DNA of 32,835 nucleotides from JBMOLK01 sp049325575 (GTDB taxonomy: Bacteria; Bacillota; Clostridia; Acetivibrionales; Acetivibrionaceae): the NCBI GenBank assembly GCA_049325575.1, contig JBMOLK010000322.1, forward strand, positions 1-32,835, in the 5' to 3' direction. Position numbers and translations under genes: made by a program. Below are positions 1 to 6,443 of the stretch, piece by piece; position 1 is the stretch's first letter, and each line of letters begins with the position of its first letter. The notes beneath the pieces are model-generated. The model had not been told where the DNA came from and made no database searches. It saw only the letters and a list, made by a program, of their open reading frames with translations.

Positions 1-185
1 TCGATGAGCTCCAGAATATTAGCATTTGTTGTTTTTATATTATGAGGATCCAGAAGGTCAATGAGTTTTTTGCCTTCATCATACCAAAGCTCCAGGGGCG
101 GCTGTTTTATACCCCTGGATTGATCTGATTCTCCCATATTTTCATACTTGGTCTTGTTAAAAAAGTCGCGGACAACTTTATTCAT
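1..185 (-). CDS. SagB/ThcOx-type nitroreductase family protein (N-terminal fragment, cut by window edge)
   Basis: The reading frame opens at ATG (185-183) and runs off the left edge after 61 codons. A GGGAGAG ribosome binding site lies 8 to 9 bases upstream. The N-terminus contains FFNKTKYEN, SDQSRG, QPPLELWYDEGKKLIDL. This FxxKTKY...SDQxxGxxQPPLELpYxexxKLIdL pattern is what I recall for the start of SagB/ThcOx-family FMN oxidoreductases that stand alone in clostridia. The flavin-binding core lies outside the window, so neither the cofactor nor the substrate can be judged. Its 3' neighbour in the window is the amino-acid importer, which ends at its own terminator, so the two are separate transcription units. 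The family call rests on a short stretch only; the existence of a gene here is firmer than its name. Confidence 0.6.
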   Translation of the reverse strand, partial: MNKVVRDFFNKTKYENMGESDQSRGIKQPPLELWYDEGKKLIDLLDPHNIKTTNANILELI

Positions 186-300
186 ATCAGACACTCTCCC
201 TGTCCCCAGATTTAGCCAAACTATTACTATATTTAGTATAAAATTAGAATCCTATTAGATAGTGTGTATATATTATGTCCTTTAACAAGCATTTTAACTA

Positions 301-342
301 TAAATAAATAAAAGATAACCCAAACAGTCCATTGAGTTATCT
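301..342 (-). terminator. Rho-independent terminator of the amino-acid ABC transporter operon
   Basis: On the minus strand AGATAACTC (342-334) pairs with GGGTTATCT (321-313), 9 bp including one T-G wobble, around a 12-base loop. The T-rich tract TTTATTTATTTAT follows at once. It lies about 45 bases after the stop of the ATPase gene at 385. Confidence 0.75.
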
Positions 343-384
343 CAATAAATATAATTAATATGGCAGTATACTTTTTTAATCACC

Positions 385-1131
385 TTAATAAACTCTACTT
401 AAAAATGCCTGCGTTCTCTCATTTTTCGGGTTATTAAACAGCTCTTCAGGGGTTCCCTCCTCAATTATTCTGCCATCGTCCATAAAAATCACCCTGTCTG
501 CAACCTCACGGGCAAAACCCATTTCATGAGTTACCACAAGCATAGTCATCTTCTCCCTGGCCAGATCCTTCATAACATTCAAAACCTCTCCTACCAACTC
601 AGGGTCCAGAGCAGATGTAGGCTCGTCAAAAAGCATCACATCCGGCTTCATCGCAAGGGATCTTGCTATTGCAACCCTTTGTTTTTGTCCCCCTGACAGC
701 ATTGCAGGATAGATATCCTTTTTATCTTCAAGTCCCACTTTCTGTAAAAGTTCCTGTGCAAGTTCCACTGCATCATTTCTATTGATTTTTTTGACCTGTG
801 TAGGACCTTCAATGATGTTTTGTAGCACAGTCATATGAGGGAATAGATTAAAGTGTTGGAAAACCATTCCTACCCTCCGGCGCATCTCATTAATAACTTT
901 TTGTTTTCGCTCTATGAGTTTGCCCTCAATATAAATATCTCCCTTCTGACTTTTCTCCAGAAAGTTTATACAACGAAGAAGTGTACTTTTTCCCGAACCA
1001 CTGGGACCAATGATAACGACAACTTCCCCTTCAGCAACAGTCAAGTCTATCCCCTTTAATACCTCCAGCTTGCCAAAATGCTTATGTAAATTCTTAATTT
1101 CAACCATTTTGAAATTGCTTATTTTAGTCAA
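385..1131 (-). CDS. Polar amino-acid ABC transporter ATP-binding protein (GlnQ/HisP family)
   Basis: This 248-residue protein is the cytoplasmic ATPase of a polar amino-acid importer. It carries Walker A GPSGSGKST (about 43-51), the Q-loop segment VFQHFNLFPH, the ABC signature LSGGQKQR, Walker B VMLFDEPTSALDPE and the switch histidine in VTHEMGFA, all intact and in the usual order. Length matches the family (about 240). The best start is TTG at 1131: AGGGGTG, overlapping the stop of the permease gene, lies six bases before it. The ATG nine codons in (1107) has no ribosome binding site. The gene follows the permease with an 11-base gap and ends the operon. The substrate (Gln, His, Arg, Cys and similar) cannot be read from the ATPase. 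Confidence 0.95.
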   Translation of the reverse strand: MTKISNFKMVEIKNLHKHFGKLEVLKGIDLTVAEGEVVVIIGPSGSGKSTLLRCINFLEKSQKGDIYIEGKLIERKQKVINEMRRRVGMVFQHFNLFPHMTVLQNIIEGPTQVKKINRNDAVELAQELLQKVGLEDKKDIYPAMLSGGQKQRVAIARSLAMKPDVMLFDEPTSALDPELVGEVLNVMKDLAREKMTMLVVTHEMGFAREVADRVIFMDDGRIIEEGTPEELFNNPKNERTQAFLSRVY

Positions 1132-1142
1132 TCTTTACACCC

Positions 1143-1799
1143 CTATCTATCACTGACTGCCAGCTTCTTCTCTATTTTATTGACCAGAAAACCAAGAAGT
1201 GATGTCATAATCAAATAGTATACTCCTGCAATCAAAAGGTACTCCATAAACCGAAAGCTTGATGACCCCATCTGTCTGGCTTTAAGCAGAAGTTCACGTA
1301 CTGCAATTGTACTTGCAAGTGAAGAGTCCTTTGTTGCTATAATAAGCTGGTTTCCTAAAGGCGGCACAGCCCTTTTAAAGGCTTGAGGAAGGATTATTCT
1401 CTTCATGGCTTGAAATTTTGTCATTCCCAGTGCCTTGGCAGCTTCTGTCTGGCCTATATCGATAGACTTTATAGACCCTCTGAAGATTTCGGCAATATAT
1501 GCTCCGTTATGTGTACCAAAGGCAAGTGCAGCTGAAATAAAACCATCCAGCTTTACAATGTTTCCAAGCCCAAAGTATACAACAAATAACTGTAGGAGTA
1601 TGGGTGTACCCCTAATGACAGTTATATATAATGTTGCCGGATAATATACTAATTTGAGTTTTGACAGCCGTGCAAAAGAAACTATCAGTCCTATTATAAG
1701 TCCTAGAAAAATTGATGCCACGGTAATTTTAAGTGTTTCAATTGCAGCCGGAATAAAAATTGGAAATTTCTCTATTACAATACTTAGATCATATGGCAA
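1143..1799 (-). CDS. Polar amino-acid ABC transporter permease (HisM/GlnP family)
   Basis: Membrane subunit of the importer. The sequence shows the family pattern: a first membrane segment near LKITVASIFLGLIIGLIVSF, then YITVIRGTPILLQL, and the EAA loop EAAKALGMTKFQAMKRIILPQA that docks on the ATPase, followed by further hydrophobic helices. I place the start at TTG 1799 because GAGGGGGA lies seven bases before it and the resulting 218 residues match the usual 215-220. The frame stays open upstream to an ATG at 1952. That would add 51 residues with no counterpart in the family, would have no ribosome binding site, and would run through several hairpins. A 156-base non-coding spacer to the binding-protein gene is therefore preferred. 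Translation is coupled to the downstream ATPase. Confidence 0.92.
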   Translation of the reverse strand: MPYDLSIVIEKFPIFIPAAIETLKITVASIFLGLIIGLIVSFARLSKLKLVYYPATLYITVIRGTPILLQLFVVYFGLGNIVKLDGFISAALAFGTHNGAYIAEIFRGSIKSIDIGQTEAAKALGMTKFQAMKRIILPQAFKRAVPPLGNQLIIATKDSSLASTIAVRELLLKARQMGSSSFRFMEYLLIAGVYYLIMTSLLGFLVNKIEKKLAVSDR

Positions 1800-1955
1800 A
1801 AATGATTCCCCCTCACCAAATAGAGATAGCGGTTCGATCTCTTTAAAAAACCCAGGACATCCAGCCCCTCTGGCTTTAATGCTTAAGTTTTGCTTCAACC
1901 AGCCTAAATAAATTGGGTGCATAGTAGAGCCACTATGCACCATAAAATACATTTA
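1800..1955 (-). promoter_or_regulatory. Hairpin-rich intra-operon spacer between binding-protein and permease genes
   Basis: Three minus-strand hairpins lie between the binding-protein stop and the preferred permease start. The first is a perfect 10-bp stem (GGTGCATAGT with ACTATGCACC, 1916-1941, six-base loop). The second is a short imperfect stem (1852-1873) followed by T6 at 1845-1850, resembling a weak attenuator. The third is AGAGAT...ATCTCT (1823-1843). Such spacers commonly keep the binding protein more abundant than the membrane subunits, by stabilising the upstream mRNA or by partial termination; that role here is inference. Confidence 0.55.
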
Positions 1956-2792
1956 CTATTTTAAATCATCAGGGCTGTTTATTTTGGAATCGTTTCTAAC
2001 TATCAATTGAGCTCCTGAATAGTAGTAAGGGTCTGTGAAGTCAACAACCTTAAGTCTGTCCTCTGTGATAGCCATACTTCCAAAAATACCGTCATATCTT
2101 CCGCTTCTTAAACCTTCCAGAATCCCACTCCAGTCAGTAGTGACCGGCTCATACTCTACTCCTAGTCTCCTGGCTACTTCCTTTCCTATTTCCACATCAA
2201 AGCCTGTCAGCTCGTCATTTTCCGTAAAGTAGTTAAACGGCGGGTATCCTCCGCTCATGGCAAAACTGATTTTACCTGCTTTCTTCACCCTTTCCAGGCT
2301 GTCATCAGTTGCAGCTTCTTCATCAGGAAAGGTCTTCTTATAATCAATACCTTCAAGAATATTTCTGCCAAAGTATTTGCTGCTTATTTTAGCATATGTC
2401 CCATCACTGATCATATCTGCCAGGGCTTTATTTATTGCCTGCCTTAATGCATCATCATCCTTCCTTATTGCAACAGCAATAGTTTCTTTGTACAAAAAAT
2501 CTCCTGCCAGCTTTAGATTATCATAGCCGGCTTTTTTAATTCCATAGAGCCCCACCAGCCTGTCTGTGACCACTCCGTCAATTCTACCGTTTGTCAGATC
2601 GTGCAGTGTCAGGTTATCATCGTCATACAATTTAACATCTTTAACTTTTGAAAATTCTCTAGCCTTCTCTTCAAAGGTAGTTCCTGTAACAACTCCTATG
2701 ATTATCCCATCTCCAGAACACCCGGCAGCTACAAGAGCTGTCAAAGTCAATATTAAAGCAATACTAATATATCTAAAATACTTAGTCGACAT
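1956..2792 (-). CDS. Circularly permuted amino-acid-binding lipoprotein (SBP_bac_3 family)
   Basis: This 278-residue extracytoplasmic binding protein has a signal peptide with a lipobox ending at Cys25 (LVAAGC). The order of the folded part is reversed compared with HisJ/GlnH relatives. Residues about 30-147 are the family's second half: IIGVVTGTTFEE, the LTNGRIDGVVTD segment, ETIAVAIRKDDDALRQAINKAL, DGTYAKISSKYFG. A linker (about 148-172) follows. Residues about 173-278 are the family's first half: GKISFAMSGGYPPFNYF, LTGFDVEIGKEVARRL, LRSGRYDGIFGSMAITEDR, DFTDPYYYSGAQLIV, ending at SPDDLK where relatives continue GK(x)GV. Residues equivalent to the HisJ ligand contacts appear present: Asp77 (alpha-amino group) and Arg246 (alpha-carboxylate). 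The start is firm: AAGGAGGAG precedes the ATG. The frame is intact, so this looks functional rather than decayed. Confidence 0.9.
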   Translation of the reverse strand: MSTKYFRYISIALILTLTALVAAGCSGDGIIIGVVTGTTFEEKAREFSKVKDVKLYDDDNLTLHDLTNGRIDGVVTDRLVGLYGIKKAGYDNLKLAGDFLYKETIAVAIRKDDDALRQAINKALADMISDGTYAKISSKYFGRNILEGIDYKKTFPDEEAATDDSLERVKKAGKISFAMSGGYPPFNYFTENDELTGFDVEIGKEVARRLGVEYEPVTTDWSGILEGLRSGRYDGIFGSMAITEDRLKVVDFTDPYYYSGAQLIVRNDSKINSPDDLK

Positions 2793-3068
2793 GGTTAATA
2801 CTCCTCCTTGTTAATGAATTAACAATCTAAAAAAAGTCAAAAAATCACATATCCCCTTTCTTAAAACAAAGCAGGCGGCTGATAAAATAATTACATATTA
2901 TAAAGTCAACACAAATTTGCTGAAACTATTACTTGTTTGATATACTTTTCTTCTACGATAGCAGCTTCGGCTGCAACAGTATTTACTTGTATAAAGGACA
3001 AAACGATTTTTATGAGATGTTAAAAACATCTTATTTGCTCCAGGGATTTTGCGGTGTAACCTGATAAT

Positions 3069-3158
3069 CTATACTGCATCACATTGCATCACAAAATCCT
3101 TAGCCCCAGGTTTGGAATTATCAGTTTTATTAATTTGTTTATCAAAAATAAATTTCAT
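3069..3158 (-). pseudogene. Possible decayed small gene (29 codons, frameshifted by a 10-base duplication)
   Basis: The minus-strand frame starts at ATG 3158-3156 with MKFIFDKQINKTDNSKPGAK and ends at TAG 3071-3069. Its start overlaps the stop of the preceding 19-codon frame. Near its end GTGATGCAAT is followed directly by GTGATGCAGT. Removing one copy would carry the frame on through VMQYRLSGYTAKSLEQIRCF to a 42-codon peptide. I recognise no family. It could equally be chance open frame, and the same bases can form RNA stems. Confidence 0.3.
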
Positions 3159-3214
3159 TCTTTGGCCAAAGACGAGTTTATTATTTGCCTGCTGTTCGGG
3201 TTTTTATAATTCAT
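3155..3214 (-). CDS. Possible 19-residue small ORF behind a perfect AGGAGG
   Basis: ATG at 3214-3212 opens a 19-codon frame (MNYKNPNSRQIINSSLAKE). A perfect AGGAGG lies at 3231-3226, 11 bases upstream, which is somewhat far. The TGA stop overlaps the ATG of the next small frame. No similarity is recognised. It may be the front part of a decayed gene that once continued into 3158-3069, or a leader peptide. Confidence 0.3.
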   Translation of the reverse strand: MNYKNPNSRQIINSSLAKE

Positions 3215-3404
3215 AAATCAATAGTCCTCCTACCCAAATCCTGGCAACAATATTATACTTTATTTTGTTTAGATCTGCAAAAGCCATATAAATAGATAAT
3301 TTCTGATAACAACTGATAAGAGCAAAGGTAAGCAGATATCCCACAATATCCTTCCTTTTCCTCCCATATCGTATATGAGATGGTTATGTTAATTGGATGA
3401 CTTA

Positions 3405-3464
3405 AGTAAAAATATAAAAACTATGAAACTTTTAGCAGAGAATTCTCAAAAGCTTCATAGTTTT
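3405..3464 (-). terminator. Strong terminator downstream of pgsA
   Basis: AAAACTATGAA (3417-3427) and TTCATAGTTTT (3454-3464) form a perfect 11-bp outer stem. Inside are a CTTTT/AAAAG stem and the palindrome GAGAATTCTC. On the minus strand the structure is followed by TTTTTATATTTTT. It lies about 50 bases after the pgsA stop. Confidence 0.8.
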
Positions 3465-3515
3465 AAAGAGATCGAAGGTTCACTATCTCTAGTAATCTTC
3501 TTTTATGGTATTTTA

Positions 3516-4073
3516 TTAGTCATTATTGGGTTTGGCAGTAATTTTTCTAAATTCCAGCGTATACATAAAGAAAGCAAACAAAGTAGAAAAGACCGCAAGA
3601 AGAACAAATAAGTTAATCAAAGTATCAGCATAACCAGTATAAGCACTAAAAAGGTTTTTCGACTTAATTGCAATAGTCATTACAATTGCAAGAAAGAATA
3701 TCACAGTAGCAAGCTTACCGTACCAATTAGCCTGTGCAACAAATTTTATCTTTTTATATAATAGAACACTTCCTGTAACCATAAATGCTTCTTTAGCAAC
3801 AACAATTATCAATACAGGTAATGGTATCAACTGCTGAATAGTAAGAATAGCTAAAGCAGTCAGCTGCATCAGCTTATCTGCCAATGGGTCAGCCATCTTC
3901 CCCCATGATGTAATCATATCAAATTTTCTTGCTATTACACCGTCCAGTACATCGGTAATTCCACCTAATAAAAACAGTATAACGGCGATGGAATACACCT
4001 CGTTTAATAGGTAATAACCAAATACAGGGACAAGCATAAACCTTATAGCAGTTAGTATATTGGGAATATTCAC
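3516..4073 (-). CDS. pgsA: CDP-diacylglycerol--glycerol-3-phosphate 3-phosphatidyltransferase
   Basis: This 185-residue integral membrane enzyme makes phosphatidylglycerophosphate, the committed step of phosphatidylglycerol and cardiolipin synthesis. The CDP-alcohol phosphotransferase motif is complete: D-x2-DG-x2-AR-x8-G-x3-D-x3-D, seen in DVLDGVIARKF followed by SWGKMADPLADK (about residues 42-66). The N-terminus MNIPNILTAIRFMLVPVF is typical of PgsA and several hydrophobic helices follow. Start is GTG (4073-4071) with AGGTGG about seven bases upstream. A gap of about 220 bases separates it from the thioesterase gene, and a strong terminator follows. The CDP-alcohol family also includes synthases for other head groups, but the length and N-terminus favour PgsA. 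Confidence 0.92.
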   Translation of the reverse strand: MNIPNILTAIRFMLVPVFGYYLLNEVYSIAVILFLLGGITDVLDGVIARKFDMITSWGKMADPLADKLMQLTALAILTIQQLIPLPVLIIVVAKEAFMVTGSVLLYKKIKFVAQANWYGKLATVIFFLAIVMTIAIKSKNLFSAYTGYADTLINLFVLLAVFSTLFAFFMYTLEFRKITAKPNND

Positions 4074-4294
4074 CTAGCCACCACCTGATAATTATTTAAG
4101 TAATTCTTTCCTATAACAATGTAAGGATATTAAATAAAAAATATACCCTATATATAACATGATATTAAGACAAATAAATATTCGTGTTATATTATTTGTT
4201 ATTTAGAAAAATTAACTAATTAACCAAACAGATTAATATTAACATATTTGTTTTGATTTTTGCAATGCCAAGCAGAAATATAATCTCAAATTAC
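4074..4294. other. AT-rich intergenic region, nothing specific seen
   Basis: Roughly 220 bases, very AT-rich, upstream of pgsA and downstream of the thioesterase gene. Only the pgsA ribosome binding site is identifiable. No convincing terminator or promoter could be chosen by eye. Confidence 0.4.
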
Positions 4295-4708
4295 TTATAA
4301 AGCTTTAGACATCAGTTCATAAATATCTGGAGCCTGCTTTCTAATATTTAAAGGCTTCAGCTCTCTGTTAGTCCATGCATGAACAGTCTCACCCGTGGTT
4401 ATTAGCACATTGTCAATGGCTTTAAAAACCTCATAGTAAAAAGTAATCCTTGAAAAAGTGATCTCTTTAACGCTGGTTCTTATTATAACTTCATCTTCAT
4501 ATCTGGCTGCACCCTTATACCTGCATCTTAACTCAATCAAGGGAAGCAGGAAACCTCTTTCTTCTATACTGGAATAAGATATTCCCATACTCTTTATAAA
4601 GTCTGTTCTTGCAACCTCAAACCAGATAGGATAGTTTGAATGGTGCACTATTCCCATCTGATCGGTTTCTGCATATCTTACAATCAACCTACTTTCGGAA
4701 GTAAACAT
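4295..4708 (-). CDS. Acyl-CoA thioesterase of the YbgC/FadM hotdog family
   Basis: This 137-residue cytosolic protein probably hydrolyses an acyl-CoA thioester. The hotdog-fold signature near the N-terminus is intact: VRYAETDQMGIVHHSNYPIW, with the Asp and His expected in the 4-hydroxybenzoyl-CoA thioesterase/YbgC active site, followed by FEVARTDFIKSMG on the central helix. I place the start at ATG 4708 because AGGGGGA lies five bases before it; the open frame extends 12 codons farther upstream without a ribosome binding site. It follows pfkA with a 54-base gap and probably closes that operon. The physiological substrate is unknown. Confidence 0.85.
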   Translation of the reverse strand: MFTSESRLIVRYAETDQMGIVHHSNYPIWFEVARTDFIKSMGISYSSIEERGFLLPLIELRCRYKGAARYEDEVIIRTSVKEITFSRITFYYEVFKAIDNVLITTGETVHAWTNRELKPLNIRKQAPDIYELMSKAL

Positions 4709-4762
4709 AGCGGTCCCCCTGCAATCTTTCCGTGCTCTTGACAAAACAAACCTAAAATGCTT

Positions 4763-5737
4763 CTACAGTGATAGTATCTTACTTAACTCTATAAACTCTT
4801 CCGCAAGGGTTTTCTTCATTTCCAGAGCCTCATCCAGATCTATGTCTATTACTTTGTTGTCCTTTAACGCAATTATCCTGTTACTTCCCTGATTTTTCAA
4901 AACTTCCACTGCCTTTACTCCCATCATGCTGGCCATAACCCTGTCATGTACTGTAGGACTTCCTCCGCGCTGGATGTGCCCTAGTATTGTAGCTCTGGCC
5001 TCTATACCTGTTCTATCTGTAATCTCCTTTGCTATCTCAATTGCCTTGCCTTCGACTCCTTCTGCAACAATTACCATATAGTGCTTCTTGCCCCTATTCC
5101 TGCCTTCAATTATGGGTTTAATTATATCCTTATCCATGTCAAAAGGCTTTTCCGGCAGTATAACAGCCTCAGCTCCACCGGAAATACTTACATTTACTGC
5201 TATATAACCGGCATGTCTCCCCATAACCTCAAGTACGCTGCATCTTTCATGTGAATATGCAGTATCCCGGATCTTGTCTATGGCATCCTGAACTGTGTTT
5301 AGTGCTGTATCAAAGCCTATTGTATAGTCGGTACATCCGATATCATTGTCAATGGTACCGGGTACTCCAATAACATTCATTCCCAACTTGCTTATTTCTC
5401 TCGCCCCTCTGTATGACCCGTCTCCGCCTATTACAACAATAGCATCTATGCCGAAAACCTTAGCCATCGATATAGCTTTCTTAAGTCCCTCTTCTGTCCT
5501 AAACTGTGGTGACCTGGCAGTTTGCAGAATCGTTCCCCCTCTATGTAATATGTCTCCAACGGATCTTGCAGTCATTTCCTGCACATCTCCATTAATAAGC
5601 CCTTCATAGCCTTTTCTTATTCCTAAAACTTTAAATCCATAGTAAAGACCTGCCCTGACAACCGCCCTTATGGCAGCGTTCATTCCAGGTGCATCTCCAC
5701 CGCTTGTTAAAACTCCTATTGTTCTTATCTGACTCAT
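4763..5737 (-). CDS. pfkA: ATP-dependent 6-phosphofructokinase
   Basis: This enzyme phosphorylates fructose 6-phosphate to fructose 1,6-bisphosphate, the committed glycolytic step. The 324-residue chain matches bacterial PfkA (about 320). Signatures seen are GVLTSGGDAPGMNAAIR at the start, IGGDGSYRGA, PGTIDNDIGCTDYTIGFDTA with the catalytic Asp, EVMGRHAGYIAV and LGHIQRGGSP. GGDG, with glycine at the position equivalent to E. coli Gly104, indicates use of ATP rather than pyrophosphate. The start ATG 5737 is preceded by AGGAGGA; a longer open frame upstream lacks support. It sits below dnaE in the familiar Firmicutes dnaE-pfkA neighbourhood, but the usual pyruvate kinase gene is replaced here by a thioesterase. 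Confidence 0.97.
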   Translation of the reverse strand: MSQIRTIGVLTSGGDAPGMNAAIRAVVRAGLYYGFKVLGIRKGYEGLINGDVQEMTARSVGDILHRGGTILQTARSPQFRTEEGLKKAISMAKVFGIDAIVVIGGDGSYRGAREISKLGMNVIGVPGTIDNDIGCTDYTIGFDTALNTVQDAIDKIRDTAYSHERCSVLEVMGRHAGYIAVNVSISGGAEAVILPEKPFDMDKDIIKPIIEGRNRGKKHYMVIVAEGVEGKAIEIAKEITDRTGIEARATILGHIQRGGSPTVHDRVMASMMGVKAVEVLKNQGSNRIIALKDNKVIDIDLDEALEMKKTLAEEFIELSKILSL

Positions 5738-5827
5738 AATCTTGTGTCCTCCTGATAGTATTAAACCCGTGTTACCAAAATATAAACACGGGATAATCAA
5801 AAAATTCCTTTATTAAACTATTAAATC

Positions 5828-6025
5828 CTAATATCCCTTTTCAATAATTACGCTGTGAGCCTCTTCTACTTCGGCCTCCGGTACCAATACCTCATAGTAG
5901 TTATCATTATTTTCATGATTTTTACTAATAGGTCTTAGTTTAACCAGAATACCTTCCTTTGTCAATAATTCCTGCATAGTAGTGGCGATCTCCTTACTTT
6001 GAGCCATATACACCACTGTCCACAT
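5828..6025 (-). CDS. DUF2007-type small protein
   Basis: This 65-residue protein resembles the DUF2007 (putative signal transducing protein) family: WTVVYMAQSKEIATTMQELL, then GILVKLRP, then YYEVLVPEAEVEEAHSVI, a compact alpha/beta ferredoxin-like pattern. Such proteins are often mislabelled glutamate decarboxylase in clostridial genomes; no decarboxylase feature is present. It lies between mtrB (gap about 20 bases) and pfkA (gap about 90 bases), so it is probably co-transcribed with both. The function is not known. Confidence 0.7.
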   Translation of the reverse strand: MWTVVYMAQSKEIATTMQELLTKEGILVKLRPISKNHENNDNYYEVLVPEAEVEEAHSVIIEKGY

Positions 6026-6046
6026 ATAAACACGCCCCTTTATCCA

Positions 6047-6280
6047 TTATTCACCGGAATAAATTTCTCCATGACGACACATTATCTTGGCTTTTCCTCT
6101 GATTTTTATCGCAGAAGTATTCTCGGTAAACTGGGCTATAAGTACTTCACCCTTATCCAGTTTCTCGGTATGGTGGAATCTTGTATCCTTACCCCTGGTA
6201 AGACCAATAATATTCACACCATTTTCTTCAGCCTTTATTACAACGTAATCTCCCAATATCTTATCCAATTCCCAATCCAA
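6047..6280 (-). CDS. mtrB: trp RNA-binding attenuation protein (TRAP)
   Basis: TRAP forms an 11-subunit ring that binds tryptophan and then RNA carrying spaced GAG/UAG triplets, lowering expression of tryptophan genes. The match with Bacillus TRAP is close: DYVVIKAEENGVNIIGLTRG, KDTRFHHTEKLDKGEVLIAQF and TENTSAIKIRGKA. The residues equivalent to RNA-binding Lys37, Lys56 and Arg58 and the tryptophan-pocket Thr25, Gln47 and Thr49 are present. I choose TTG 6280 as start: GAGGTGG lies six bases before it and the resulting 77 residues match the 75-residue Bacillus protein. The upstream ATG (6298) has no ribosome binding site and falls before the predicted transcript start. Neither folE nor a trp gene is nearby. 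Confidence 0.92.
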   Translation of the reverse strand: MDWELDKILGDYVVIKAEENGVNIIGLTRGKDTRFHHTEKLDKGEVLIAQFTENTSAIKIRGKAKIMCRHGEIYSGE

Positions 6281-6299
6281 ATAGAACCACCTCGACATA

Positions 6300-6328
6300 A
6301 CTATATATTAATTCATACTAAAAATCAA
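6300..6328 (-). promoter_or_regulatory. Putative sigma-A promoter for mtrB
   Basis: On the minus strand TTGATT (6328-6323) and TATAGT (6305-6300) are separated by exactly 17 bases. The predicted start near 6293 falls at the mtrB ribosome binding site. This leaves a very short leader and supports TTG 6280 over ATG 6298. Confidence 0.5.
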
Positions 6329-6443
6329 TATGAATTTTAGGTAAAGATTTTACATAAAGCAATCTGCATTTCTTCTATAAATATCGAAAAGAATCAAAAA
6401 TAAATTAGCATCTAATTTAAAATTCTTAACTTAAACATTTATG

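Larger units (their letters stand above)
2793..3515. other. 720-base stretch without a convincing gene
   Basis: Near the binding-protein gene, on the minus strand, there is a TATAAT at about 2898-2903 with a poor -35 element, so a promoter is possible but not shown. Farther out lie small hairpins (3013-3029, AGATGTT/AACATCT; and GCAGC-TTCG-GCTGC near 2960), two overlapping short minus-strand reading frames behind AGGAGG (3069-3214), a 10-base tandem duplication, possible interleaved stems (3044-3124), and the pgsA terminator (3405-3464). Nothing resembles a transposon or a known riboswitch class that I recognise. Confidence 0.5.

Noticed and set aside
3393..3611. Plus-strand 72-codon frame with a hydrophobic stretch
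   Set aside because: It runs through the pgsA terminator dyad and antisense to the end of pgsA, lacks a ribosome binding site, and its hydrophobic part is explained by the pgsA codons on the other strand.
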